NCBI GenBank assembly: GCA_946221915.1
Contig: CAMIKG010000040.1
Location: 1 to 45,099, forward strand
DNA length: 45,099 bases
Reading direction: 5' to 3'
Origin: an uncultured Erwinia sp.
Lineage (GTDB): Bacteria > Pseudomonadota > Gammaproteobacteria > Enterobacterales > Enterobacteriaceae
The first letter of the stretch is position 1; every line of letters begins with the position of its first letter. The position numbers and the translations under genes were made by a program. This document shows positions 23,022-31,999 of this stretch, in pieces. The notes beneath the pieces are model-generated. The model ran no database searches. It was not told the DNA's origin and saw only the letters and a list, made by a program, of their open reading frames with translations.

Positions 23022-23162
23022 CCTGCCCCGGGCGAGGAACTCCTCGCCCCTATTTCTGTCGACTTTTCATTGAGTTTTTCTGTCTTTACATCCCGGCTGT
23101 TGAGCTCACACGCTAATTCAGGCATAACAACCGGATATCGGACATTCATAGGGAAAGACGTG

Positions 23163-24842
23163 ATGAAATTTATTGGAAAATTTCTTCTGACACTACTGTT
23201 ACTGGCGCTGCTGGTGATCGTGGTGCTTTTTGCTATGCTGCAGACCCGCTGGGGCGCGGACTGGACCAGCCGCTGGATCAGCGATAATACCGATTACCAT
23301 CTTTCCGTCGCCAAAGCAGACTACAGCTTTGCCGAACCCTCACATCTGATCCTGAATGACGTCACCTTTGGCCACGATGGTGAACCGGCGGTGCTGGTGG
23401 CAAAACGCGTCGACCTCGGCTTTGCCCTGACGCAATTCAGCAACCCACTGCATTTCGACAGCGTGGAAGTCACTGGCGGCACGCTGGACGTTTCCGATAA
23501 CCGTGTTGCCTGGCCGCTGCAGGCGAACCGCCTGCAATTGAGTGATATGGCGGTTACCAGCCCACATACCGTACTGCCAGTGACTGCCGAGCGCGTAAAC
23601 GGCGGCGTTATGCCGTGGCAACCAGTGGCGAATAACGTACTGGGCAACAATGCCAGCTTCCAGCTCAGCGCCGGGTCGATGACCCTGAACGGCGTACCGG
23701 GCAACAACGTGCTGCTGCAGGGACGTCTCGATCAGCAGCGGCTGGTATTCAGCAACGTCGGCGCCGATCTGGCGCGCGGCTCGCTGACCGGCAACGCCGA
23801 ACGCGATGCGGCCGGTAACTGGCGTATCGCCAACCTGCGGCTGAATGATATTCGCCTGCAGTCCAGCCAGCCACTAAGTGACTTTTTACAGCCGATTCTC
23901 GATTTGCCGTCAGTGACCTTCGATCGCGTGGACATCACCAATGCACGTCTTCAGGGACCTGACTGGGCAGTGACTGACCTCGACCTGACACTGAAAGACA
24001 TCACCCTGCGCAACCGTGACTGGGAGAGCAATGGCGGTTCACTGTCGATGAACGCCAGTAATTTTATTAATGGCCAGCTGACGCTGAACGACCCAATTGC
24101 CAATCTGGACTTCTCGCCGCAGGGTATCAATATTACCCAGTTCAGCTCACGCTGGGTGAATGGTCTGGTGCGCACCCAGGGTCAGTGGAATCGCGCGCAG
24201 AAACGCCTGACGCTGGATGAACTGGTGATCGCTGGCCTTGAATACACCCTGCCGGAAAACTGGCGCGACCGCTGGATGCAACAGCTGCCGGGCTGGCTCG
24301 ACAGTGTGGCGGTCAGCCGCCTCTCCGCCAGCCGTAATCTGGTGATCGATATCAACCCGACCTTCCCGTTCCAGATGACTGCGCTGGATGGCAATGGCAC
24401 TAACCTGCTGCTGGCGCGCAACCACCAGTGGGGCTTCTGGTCCGGCACGCTGAATCTGAATGCAGCGGAAGCGACCTTTAACCGCACCGATTTACGTCAT
24501 CCTTCGCTGGCAGTCACCGCAGACAACAATCAGATCAATGTTACCGAGATGAGTGCGTTTGCCGGTGAAGGTATGCTGGAAGGTCTGGCGACCATCGGGC
24601 AGCAACCTGCCCGCCCGCTTGCGCTGACGCTGAACGGGCGATCGGTGGCAACAGACGTACTGCGCAACTGGGGCTGGCCTGACGTGCCGCGGCAGGGGAA
24701 AGGCAATATGCAGCTGAAGCTTAACGCCAGCCTGGCGGCCGCTACGCCGTTGCGCCAGAGCGCCAGCGGGACTCTGTCAGTGACCAGTGGTGAGCAGAAG
24801 ACAGTGCAGCAGAATATGGTGAACGGGGCGTTGCAGCCTTAA
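23163..24842 (+). CDS. AsmA-family inner-membrane protein YicH
   Basis: A 559-residue protein with an N-terminal signal anchor (residues 1-24, FIGKFLLTLLLLALLVIVVL) and a long periplasmic part rich in beta strands, with an AsmA-like beginning (TRWGADWTSRWISDNTDYHL). Members of the AsmA family, related to bridge-like lipid transfer proteins, affect outer-membrane lipid composition; YicH itself is poorly characterised. AGGGAAAG lies 6 nt before the ATG at 23163, so I reject the upstream frame from 23070. The length is close to E. coli YicH (569). Confidence 0.93.
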   Translation: MKFIGKFLLTLLLLALLVIVVLFAMLQTRWGADWTSRWISDNTDYHLSVAKADYSFAEPSHLILNDVTFGHDGEPAVLVAKRVDLGFALTQFSNPLHFDSVEVTGGTLDVSDNRVAWPLQANRLQLSDMAVTSPHTVLPVTAERVNGGVMPWQPVANNVLGNNASFQLSAGSMTLNGVPGNNVLLQGRLDQQRLVFSNVGADLARGSLTGNAERDAAGNWRIANLRLNDIRLQSSQPLSDFLQPILDLPSVTFDRVDITNARLQGPDWAVTDLDLTLKDITLRNRDWESNGGSLSMNASNFINGQLTLNDPIANLDFSPQGINITQFSSRWVNGLVRTQGQWNRAQKRLTLDELVIAGLEYTLPENWRDRWMQQLPGWLDSVAVSRLSASRNLVIDINPTFPFQMTALDGNGTNLLLARNHQWGFWSGTLNLNAAEATFNRTDLRHPSLAVTADNNQINVTEMSAFAGEGMLEGLATIGQQPARPLALTLNGRSVATDVLRNWGWPDVPRQGKGNMQLKLNASLAAATPLRQSASGTLSVTSGEQKTVQQNMVNGALQP

Positions 24843-24881
24843 AGGATGAGAGGTGAGGCGTTGGTTGCTCCCCCTCCCCAG

Positions 24882-24906
24882 CCCTCCCCCATGTTATGGG
24901 GGAGGG
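24882..24906. terminator. GC-rich hairpin between yicH and fabY
   Basis: An 11-bp perfect stem CCCTCCCCCAT/ATGGGGGAGGG with a GTT loop, located between two convergent genes. T runs are absent, but its place suggests a bidirectional terminator or an interspersed repeat. Confidence 0.5.
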
Positions 24907-24943
24907 GTCATAAAACCCCATGGCATGAAGTAAGAGGAATAGA

Positions 24944-25891
24944 TTAGTTAATCGTCTGTCCGCTGCCGCCCTCTTCCAGCGGTCCATCAGGATCGGCGGG
25001 CAGCACAATAAACACCCCTTCAAACACCGCGCCCAGCAGTTCATTGCCAAACAATTCCACTTCCAGCTGCACGCGCGCCTTGCGCCCGCGAGCCAGACGA
25101 TCGAGGTCACCACTTAGCGAGCCAAGACTGGCGACCGCACCGGGCCTGCCGGTGATGGCATGGCTGTAACGGATATGGGCATCGGCGAGAATAATGGTGC
25201 CGCCCAGACGGCGCTCGCGCAGCAGCAGCCAGATTAACCCCCAGCCCGTCAGCGTCGCCAGGGAAAACAAGCTGCCGGCAAACAGCGTATGGTGCGGGTT
25301 CTGATTACCGGTCTCCGGCATGGTGGTGATAAATTTCTGCCCGGTGTACTGGGTTATACGCACACCCATTTTTTCGCTTAACGGGATATGGTCATACCAT
25401 GCCTGCTGCAGCTGGCCGCACCAGTCGGCGCGATGCAGAATATCATCCAGCGTCACGACGGGCTTAATCATCAGAAAATGGCGTACCGGCGTGGTTTGCG
25501 GCGCGGTAATCTCGCCCTGATTGAGGTAACCCAGCTTGGCAAAAAACTCGACGGCGTCTTCACGGGCGCTACACACCACGCGTTTCGCGCCTTCCTGGCG
25601 TGCAACCGACTCCAGCGTCATCGCCACCAGCGTGCCCAGCCCTTTTCCCTGCACGGAAGGGTGCACGGCCATAAAGCGGATCGCCGCTTCGTTGTCGGCA
25701 TTGATATACAGGCGACCGATCGCTACCGGTTTACCCTGTTCATCCACCACCATTTGATGATGCGCCATCGCATCCCAGGCGTCGCGCTCCGACCCCTGCG
25801 GCTGGTGCAGCGGCTTACGTAACATCTCCCAACGAAACTGGTAATAGATATCCAGTTCTTCTGCCGTTTCAGGTACACGAAGGTGATACAT
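24944..25891 (-). CDS. FabY, acetyl-CoA:ACP condensing-type enzyme (YiiD)
   Basis: A 315-residue two-domain protein. Residues about 1-145 form a GNAT acetyltransferase domain (RFMAVHPSVQGKGLGTLVAM is the acyl-CoA-binding motif). Residues about 160-315 form a hotdog thioesterase-like domain (PETGNQNPHHTLFAGSLFSL). E. coli YiiD/FabY is proposed to start fatty acid synthesis when FabH is missing. I chose ATG 25891, at the conserved MYHLRVP start, with AGAGAG upstream. E. coli annotation begins about 16 residues earlier, and a GTG at 25954 is possible; that would overlap dtd. Confidence 0.93.
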   Translation of the reverse strand: MYHLRVPETAEELDIYYQFRWEMLRKPLHQPQGSERDAWDAMAHHQMVVDEQGKPVAIGRLYINADNEAAIRFMAVHPSVQGKGLGTLVAMTLESVARQEGAKRVVCSAREDAVEFFAKLGYLNQGEITAPQTTPVRHFLMIKPVVTLDDILHRADWCGQLQQAWYDHIPLSEKMGVRITQYTGQKFITTMPETGNQNPHHTLFAGSLFSLATLTGWGLIWLLLRERRLGGTIILADAHIRYSHAITGRPGAVASLGSLSGDLDRLARGRKARVQLEVELFGNELLGAVFEGVFIVLPADPDGPLEEGGSGQTIN

Positions 25892-25950
25892 ATAGTGGTT
25901 CTCTCTTTCAGAGCTCGTGTGGCCACTCCATAGCCGCTCGGCTAACTGAC

Positions 25951-26388
25951 TCACACCTGCAACCAAAAAGTGACCGGGCCATCATTGACCAGAGCAACCT
26001 GCATATCTGCCGCGAAACGCCCCGTTTGCGTATTGATGCCTGCTTCACGGCAGCAGCCGACAAAGTAATTATACAGGCGTTCCGCCTCTGCAGGCTCAGC
26101 ACCGCGGGAAAAGCCTGGCCGCATTCCCTTTTGCGTATCCGCCGCCAGGGTAAACTGCGACACCACCAGCACGCTGCCTCCAGCCTGCTTAACATTCAGA
26201 TTCATCTTGCCATTTTCATCGCTGAAAATGCGATAACCTAACACCCGATCACACAGGCGCTGCGCCTGCTGTTCGTTATCGCCCTTTTCAACGCCAAGTA
26301 AAATCAGTAATCCCGGCCCAATTTCGCCGATGGTCTCCCCGGCCACCGTTACGCTGGCATTCAGCGCCCGTTGAATTAACGCAATCAT
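25951..26388 (-). CDS. D-aminoacyl-tRNA deacylase Dtd
   Basis: A 145-residue enzyme, the same length as in E. coli. It removes D-amino acids (for example D-Tyr) mischarged on tRNA. The two active-site motifs are visible: SQFTLAADTQKGMRPGF (about residues 77-93) and NDGPVTFWLQV at the C-terminus with the Gly-cisPro element that reads chirality. It is part of the leftward group yihX-yihY-dtd-fabY. Confidence 0.97.
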   Translation of the reverse strand: MIALIQRALNASVTVAGETIGEIGPGLLILLGVEKGDNEQQAQRLCDRVLGYRIFSDENGKMNLNVKQAGGSVLVVSQFTLAADTQKGMRPGFSRGAEPAEAERLYNYFVGCCREAGINTQTGRFAADMQVALVNDGPVTFWLQV

Positions 26389-26448
26389 AATTCCTCATTT
26401 ATCCCCGTCATCAGATCGGCAGCAGGACGCGAATCTCAGCCAGCCGGA

Positions 26449-27318
26449 CTATTCAGGGCTTAGTTGTTCTTGTTCTTTTCGCCGCAGCTGGCGATAGTCA
26501 TCCAGCGATACCGTAATCTCCGCCCCTAACAATACAATGCACCAGCTCCAGTACACCCACAGAAACAGAATCGGGATCACTGCCAGTACACCATAAATCA
26601 ACTGGTACGAGGGAAACATCGTAACATAGAGCGCAAAGCCTTTTTTACCCAGCTCAAACAGCAGGCCAGCCACCAGCGCACCGATCAGCGCATCGCGCGC
26701 TGGCACTCGCGTGGTGGGAACAATGCTGTACAACAACCAGAAGGCCAGCCAGGAGAGTATTAATGGGAAGATACGCAGCAGATGATCCACCAGACCAGTA
26801 ACGCCGGTTACCGCCGCCCAGCGCAATGACAACAGCCAGGTGCTGATCGCCATACTGGCTCCGGCCAGTAACGGCCCCAGCGTCAGAATCATCCAGTAAA
26901 CCGCAAAGGAATAGACCAGCGGACGCTGTTTATGGCTGCGCCAGATGCTGTTCAGCGCCGTATCCACTGAATACATCAGCAGCAGGGCCGTAACAATCAG
27001 CCCGACCGCACCAATCGCCGTCATTTTGTTGACGTTAGCGACAAACTGCTCCAGATATTCCTGGATCTGGCTACCCGCCGCTGGCACGAAGTTGGCGAAG
27101 ATAAAGTTTTTCAGCTGCACGCTGATGTCGGAGAACACCGGAAAAGCGGCAAACAACGCAAACACCACCGCAATCAGCGGCACCAGCGCCAGTAGCGAGA
27201 CAAAAGCGAGATTGCCGGCATGGGTGGTCATGCCGTCATGTTCAATGCGATGCCACAGCAGTTTTAACCAGGCAAACAGCACCCGCGCCGAACGGCGCGT
27301 ATGTTTAATCACTGGCAC
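26449..27318 (-). CDS. YihY/BrkB-family inner-membrane protein
   Basis: A 289-residue protein with about six transmembrane helices. The N-terminal HAGNLAFVSLLALVPLIAVV and the central LTLGPLLAGASMAIS segment are typical of YihY/UPF0761. The protein was once called ribonuclease BN by mistake; its role is unknown. It starts 3 bp after the yihX stop and belongs to the same leftward group. Confidence 0.95.
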   Translation of the reverse strand: MPVIKHTRRSARVLFAWLKLLWHRIEHDGMTTHAGNLAFVSLLALVPLIAVVFALFAAFPVFSDISVQLKNFIFANFVPAAGSQIQEYLEQFVANVNKMTAIGAVGLIVTALLLMYSVDTALNSIWRSHKQRPLVYSFAVYWMILTLGPLLAGASMAISTWLLSLRWAAVTGVTGLVDHLLRIFPLILSWLAFWLLYSIVPTTRVPARDALIGALVAGLLFELGKKGFALYVTMFPSYQLIYGVLAVIPILFLWVYWSWCIVLLGAEITVSLDDYRQLRRKEQEQLSPE

Positions 27319-27321
27319 TCC

Positions 27322-27918
27322 TTACTGCTGTTGCGCGAAGTACGCCGGGATGACCTGCGCATCGGTAACATGAATACTGGTAATACCCAGCGCACGCGCC
27401 GCTTCAATGTTGGCCAGATTATCGTCGAAGAAGACGGCCTGGTCCGCGCTAAAGCCTTCCTGCTGCAATACCTGCTGGTAAATCGCCGCTTCAGGTTTAC
27501 GCACGCCCATCTCCTGTGACAGATAGAGTTTATCCGCCGCCTGCTGCACTTCCGGATATTGCGACGGCCAGTGATTACAGTGCAGCCGGTTGGTGTTCGA
27601 CAGAATCACCACGCGATGACCCTGTTCACGCAGCTGGTGCATGCGTTCAATCACTTCCGTGCGCACACCCACAAATATCGCCTGCCAGCCTGCGGCAAAC
27701 TGTTCGAAACTCAGCGCGATATCCAGCTCATCGCACAACACTGCAGCGAAGCGCTCATCGCTGATTTCACCGCGCTCATGCTGTTCGAAGTTCTCACCCA
27801 TGTGGAAATGGCTTTGCAATGTCGCCAGCGGAACACGACCCAGATCGCTCCATACCCCTAAGACGCGGTTGAAATCGATATCCACAATGACATTACCTAA
27901 ATCAAAGATATACAGCAT
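27322..27918 (-). CDS. HAD phosphatase YihX (alpha-D-glucose-1-phosphate phosphatase)
   Basis: A 198-residue member of the haloacid dehalogenase superfamily. MLYIFDLGNVIVDIDFNRVL carries motif I (DLGNV, with the variant second position seen in YihX), VVILSNTN is motif II, and FFDDNLANIEAA is motif IV. E. coli YihX dephosphorylates glucose-1-phosphate. AGGAG lies 7 nt before the ATG at 27918; the longer frame from 27951 is rejected. Confidence 0.95.
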   Translation of the reverse strand: MLYIFDLGNVIVDIDFNRVLGVWSDLGRVPLATLQSHFHMGENFEQHERGEISDERFAAVLCDELDIALSFEQFAAGWQAIFVGVRTEVIERMHQLREQGHRVVILSNTNRLHCNHWPSQYPEVQQAADKLYLSQEMGVRKPEAAIYQQVLQQEGFSADQAVFFDDNLANIEAARALGITSIHVTDAQVIPAYFAQQQ

Positions 27919-28117
27919 GGTCATCTCCTTTTGTTCCGGTGAGTTATTCACTGTAGCGGCAAAAACAGGGACTGAACAGGTGGCAAATGACAGGATGAGC
28001 GAAATCGGAATATCACTCGAAGATTCGTTGCAAAGCGACTAATAAGTAGCGTGATTTTGCTGAGGAAAATGCGCGCAAGGTCACAGATTGCGGGTGGCGG
28101 AGAGGAAAAGAGGCAAT

Positions 28118-28145
28118 AAAAAAGCCCCGTCAAACGGGGCTTTTT
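28118..28145 (-). terminator. Terminator of typA
   Basis: A perfect hairpin with AAAAAGCCCCGT and ACGGGGCTTTTT around a CAA loop, 18-45 nt downstream of the typA stop. T runs on both strands make it active in either direction. Confidence 0.9.
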
Positions 28146-28162
28146 ACAACGGCTAACGTAAC

Positions 28163-29986
28163 TTAAACGTCTTTGCTGCCGCGAGACGCACGCTTACGGT
28201 CGTTCTCGGTCAGGTGACGTTTACGGATACGCACAGACAGAGGGGTCACTTCCACCAGTTCGTCATCATCGATGAACTCCAGCGCCTGCTCCAGTGACAT
28301 TTTCACCGGCGGTACCAGGGTGGTCGCTTCATCAGTACCGGATGCACGCATGTTGGTCAGCTTCTTACCGGTCAGACAGTTCACTGTCAGATCGTTAGAA
28401 CGGCTATGAATACCGATGATCTGGCCTTCATACACTTCTGCACCGTGGCCCAGGAACAGCTTACCGCGATCCTGCAGGCTGAACAGAGCAAACGCTACCG
28501 CTTTACCCTGACCGTTTGAGATCAGCACGCCGTTCTGGCGCTGGCCAATTTCACCTGGACGCACATCGTCGTAGTGGCTGAAGGTGGAGTACAGCAGACC
28601 AGTACCGGAAGTCATGGTCATGAATTCGGTACGGAAACCGATCAGGCCACGCGCCGGGATCAGATAGTCGAGACGGATACGGCCTTTGCCATCTGGCACC
28701 ATATCTTTCACGTCGCCTTTACGCTCACCCAGAGCCTGCATCACAGCGCCCTGGTGTTGCTCTTCGATATCCAGCGTTACGTTCTCGAACGGTTCCTGAT
28801 TACGACCATCGATGATGCGGTTGATCACTTTCGGACGCGATACTGCCATCTCGAAGCCTTCACGACGCATGTTCTCGATCAGTACGGACAGGTGCAGTTC
28901 ACCACGGCCGGATACGCGGAATGCATCCGCATCTTCGGTTTCTTCAACACGCAGCGCCACGTTGTGCACCAGCTCTTTGTTCAGACGGTCCAGAATCTGA
29001 CGCGAGGTCACAAACTTACCTTCTTTACCACAGAATGGAGAGGTGTTGACGTTGAAGAACATGGTAACGGTTGGCTCATCCACGCTCAGCGCTGGCAGCG
29101 CTTCCACATTCTGCGGATCGCAAACGGTGTCGGAGATGTTCAGTTCACCCAGACCGGTAATCGCGATAATGTCGCCCGCTTCCGCCACAGCCGCGTCGAT
29201 ACGCTCCAGGCCGAGGTGGGTCAGCACTTTGCCGACTTTACCGTTACGGGTTTTGCCTTCGCTATCAATGATAGTGACCTGCTGGTTCGGCTTAACGCGA
29301 CCACGCTTGATGCGGCCGATGCCGATTACACCAACATAGTTGTTGTAATCCAGCTGAGAGATCTGCATCTGGAACGGCGCTTCAACTTCAACCTGCGGTG
29401 GCGAGACATGCTCAACGATCGCCTGGTACAGCGGGGTCATATCTTCCGCCATATCAGTGTGGTCAAGGCCCGCAATACCCTGCAGTGCAGAAGCATAAAT
29501 AATTGGGAAGTCGAGCTGCTCGTCAGTCGCATCCAGGTTCACGAACAGGTCGAATACCTGATCGACAACCCAGTCAGGACGCGCGCCAGGACGGTCAACT
29601 TTGTTGATGACAACGATAGGTTTCAGACCGTTCGCAAAAGCTTTCTTGGTCACGAAACGGGTTTGCGGCATCGGGCCGTCCATTGCGTCGACCACCAGCA
29701 GCACGGAGTCAACCATTGACATTACGCGCTCAACTTCACCACCGAAATCGGCGTGTCCTGGGGTATCCACGATGTTGATGCGGTAGTCATTCCAGTTAAT
29801 GGCGGTATTTTTCGCGAGGATGGTAATTCCACGCTCTTTCTCCAAATCGTTGGAGTCCATTACGCGTTCGGTTGCTTCGGTGCGGGCATCAAAGGTCCCG
29901 GACTGCTGCAGCAACTTATCAACCAGGGTAGTTTTACCATGGTCAACGTGGGCAATAATGGCGATGTTACGCAATTTTTCGATCAC
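28163..29986 (-). CDS. Ribosome-associated GTPase TypA/BipA
   Basis: A 607-residue translational GTPase, as long as in E. coli. The G1 motif AHVDHGKTTL is at residues 12-21, G3 is VDTPGHADFGG, and G4 is NKVDRPGA. EF-G-like domains III and V follow, then the C-terminal domain specific to BipA. It acts on ribosome assembly and translation under stress and cold. It is divergent from glnA, as in E. coli. Confidence 0.98.
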   Translation of the reverse strand: MIEKLRNIAIIAHVDHGKTTLVDKLLQQSGTFDARTEATERVMDSNDLEKERGITILAKNTAINWNDYRINIVDTPGHADFGGEVERVMSMVDSVLLVVDAMDGPMPQTRFVTKKAFANGLKPIVVINKVDRPGARPDWVVDQVFDLFVNLDATDEQLDFPIIYASALQGIAGLDHTDMAEDMTPLYQAIVEHVSPPQVEVEAPFQMQISQLDYNNYVGVIGIGRIKRGRVKPNQQVTIIDSEGKTRNGKVGKVLTHLGLERIDAAVAEAGDIIAITGLGELNISDTVCDPQNVEALPALSVDEPTVTMFFNVNTSPFCGKEGKFVTSRQILDRLNKELVHNVALRVEETEDADAFRVSGRGELHLSVLIENMRREGFEMAVSRPKVINRIIDGRNQEPFENVTLDIEEQHQGAVMQALGERKGDVKDMVPDGKGRIRLDYLIPARGLIGFRTEFMTMTSGTGLLYSTFSHYDDVRPGEIGQRQNGVLISNGQGKAVAFALFSLQDRGKLFLGHGAEVYEGQIIGIHSRSNDLTVNCLTGKKLTNMRASGTDEATTLVPPVKMSLEQALEFIDDDELVEVTPLSVRIRKRHLTENDRKRASRGSKDV

Positions 29987-30133
29987 AGCTTTGCCTCAGG
30001 CATTAGAAATAGCGCGCTATTGTACACGGATTAATCGAAGGACTGAACAGGATCACAAATTTCATAGAAATTTCACTTTCGTGATTGCTTTTGTAGCCTT
30101 TTACAGTGCAAAGATTGCACTGCGTCGAAAATT

Positions 30134-30201
30134 TGCACCAAAAGAGTGCCCATTAATCACCCAATAGCACCATAATGGTGCGCGACATCCATCATGGTGC
30201 A
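30134..30201 (+). promoter_or_regulatory. NtrC binding sites upstream of glnA
   Basis: Three NtrC-like sequences: TGCACCAAAAGAGTGCC at 30134-30150 (imperfect), the perfect palindrome GCACCATAATGGTGC at 30167-30181, and a half site ATGGTGCA at 30194-30201. The pattern TGCAC-N5-GTGCA is that of phosphorylated NtrC, and the placement 60-120 bp upstream of the sigma-54 promoter matches E. coli glnAp2. Confidence 0.8.
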
Positions 30202-30255
30202 TTCCTCGTCTCACGAGAGGGCGCATAATAGCGCCTTTTGCCCCAAATTAAAAAG

Positions 30256-30273
30256 TTGGCATAGATTTCGCTT
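30256..30273 (+). promoter_or_regulatory. Sigma-54 promoter glnAp2
   Basis: TTGGCATAGATTTCGCTT has GG (30258-30259) and GC (30270-30271) separated by 10 bp, as sigma-54 requires. It equals E. coli glnAp2 except for T in place of C at the end of TTGGCAC. Confidence 0.85.
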
Positions 30274-30419
30274 TATTGTGATTAAGCGAAAAACAGCAGT
30301 TTCCACAACGGTTGATAGCTTGTCTGAGTTCTTTATTATCCTGTCGAGGCCGTTATAGCAGCCAGCCCGATATAAAGTTCTCGAACCACGACGACAATGA
30401 AAATCCAGGAGAGTTAAGT

Positions 30420-31829
30420 ATGTCCGCTGAACACGTTCTGTCGATGATGAACGAGCACGAAGTGAAGTTTGTTGACCTGCGTTTTACCGATACCAAAGGT
30501 AAAGAGCAGCACGTGACCATTCCTGCTCATCAGGTTAACGCTGACTTCTTCGAAGAAGGCAAAATGTTCGATGGTTCTTCCATCGGCGGATGGAAAGGCA
30601 TTAACGAATCCGACATGGTGCTGATGCCAGATGCCACCACTGCGGTCATGGATCCGTTCTTCGAAGATTCCACGCTGATCATCCGTTGTGACATCCTGGA
30701 GCCAGGCACACTGCAGGGCTATGACCGTGATCCACGTTCCATTGCTAAACGTGCAGAAGAGTACCTGCGCGCTTCTGGCATCGCGGACACCGTTCTGTTC
30801 GGACCAGAGCCAGAATTCTTCCTGTTTGACGACATCCGTTTCGGTTCCAGCACCTCTGGTTCCCATGTCGCTATCGACGATATCGAAGCGTGCTGGAACA
30901 CCGGTAAAGAGTACGAAGGCGGCAACAAAGGCCACCGTCCAGGTCTGAAAGGCGGTTATTTCCCGGTTCCACCCGTCGACTCAGCACAGGACATCCGTTC
31001 TGCTATGTGTCTGACCATGGAGCAGATGGGTCTGGTTGTTGAAGCCCACCACCACGAAGTGGCGACTGCCGGTCAGAACGAAGTGGCAACCCGCTTCAAC
31101 ACCATGACCAAAAAAGCGGACGAAATTCAGATCTACAAATATGTGGTGCACAACGTTGCGCACGCCTACGGCAAAACCGCGACCTTTATGCCAAAACCAA
31201 TGTTTGGCGACAACGGTTCCGGTATGCACTGCCACATGTCCCTGTCTAAAGGCGGCGTGAACCTGTTTGCTGGCGACAAGTACGGCGGCCTGTCTGAAAC
31301 TGCCCTGTTCTACATCGGTGGTGTTATCAAGCACGCTAAAGCGATCAATGCCCTGGCGAACCCAACTACCAACTCCTATAAGCGTCTGGTCCCAGGCTAC
31401 GAAGCACCGGTGATGCTGGCTTACTCAGCACGTAACCGTTCTGCCTCTATCCGTATCCCGGTTGTTGCCAGCCCGAAAGCACGTCGTATCGAAGCGCGCT
31501 TCCCGGACCCAGCGGCTAACCCATACCTGGCATTCACCGCGCTGCTGATGGCTGGCCTTGATGGCATCATCAACAAGATCCACCCTGGCGATGCGATGGA
31601 CAAAAACCTGTATGACCTGCCACCGGAAGAAGAAGCTGAGATTCCAAAAGTTGCCGGCTCTCTGGAAGAAGCACTGAACGCACTGAACGAAGACCGCGAG
31701 TTCCTGACCCGTGGCGGCGTGTTCACTGACGACGCTATCGATGCTTACATCGAACTGCGTAAACCAGATGTTGACCGTGTGCGCATGACTCCGCACCCAG
31801 TAGAGTTCGAGCTTTACTACAGCGTTTAA
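30420..31829 (+). CDS. Glutamine synthetase GlnA
   Basis: A 469-residue type I-beta enzyme, exactly the E. coli length, forming a dodecamer that makes glutamine from glutamate, ammonia and ATP. FGPEPEFFLFD (metal ligand), the NGSGMHCHMSLSK ATP region, and the NLYDLPPEE loop with the adenylylated Tyr are visible. CCAGGAGA lies 7 nt before the ATG at 30420; a frame from 30312 is rejected because it would include the promoter leader. It is controlled by NtrC and sigma-54 through the upstream sites, and glnL and glnG follow. Confidence 0.99.
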   Translation: MSAEHVLSMMNEHEVKFVDLRFTDTKGKEQHVTIPAHQVNADFFEEGKMFDGSSIGGWKGINESDMVLMPDATTAVMDPFFEDSTLIIRCDILEPGTLQGYDRDPRSIAKRAEEYLRASGIADTVLFGPEPEFFLFDDIRFGSSTSGSHVAIDDIEACWNTGKEYEGGNKGHRPGLKGGYFPVPPVDSAQDIRSAMCLTMEQMGLVVEAHHHEVATAGQNEVATRFNTMTKKADEIQIYKYVVHNVAHAYGKTATFMPKPMFGDNGSGMHCHMSLSKGGVNLFAGDKYGGLSETALFYIGGVIKHAKAINALANPTTNSYKRLVPGYEAPVMLAYSARNRSASIRIPVVASPKARRIEARFPDPAANPYLAFTALLMAGLDGIINKIHPGDAMDKNLYDLPPEEEAEIPKVAGSLEEALNALNEDREFLTRGGVFTDDAIDAYIELRKPDVDRVRMTPHPVEFELYYSV

Positions 31830-31866
31830 TTTGGTTTGACGATTTTTTGTTGCCGTGGAAACTTTC

Positions 31867-31891
31867 AGCCCATCTTCGGATGGGCTTTTTT
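31867..31891 (+). terminator. Terminator after glnA
   Basis: An 8-bp stem AGCCCATC/GATGGGCT with a TTCG tetraloop and six T. In E. coli a small RNA, GlnZ, is cut from the glnA 3' end; the 38-nt segment before this hairpin is the equivalent place, but its identity is not shown. Confidence 0.9.
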
Positions 31892-31925
31892 CTCCACAAA
31901 TTCATCGGTTTTTTAACTGACCGAC

Positions 31926-31946
31926 TATAATGCACCAAAATGGTGC
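31926..31946 (+). promoter_or_regulatory. glnL promoter with overlapping NtrC site
   Basis: A -10 element TATAAT (31926-31931) overlaps TGCACCAAAATGGTGC (31931-31946), an NtrC site like that repressing glnLp in E. coli. NtrC binding here would limit the synthesis of its own sensor gene. Confidence 0.75.
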
Positions 31947-31999
31947 CTGGCATGTCAGGCCTGCTGGTGCGTACACCAAGTATGGTGAGGGAAAGCTGT

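Noticed and set aside
28574..29719. Long 381-codon frame antisense to typA
   Set aside because: A shadow of the strongly biased typA codon usage; typA is certain on the other strand and no family is seen in the antisense product.
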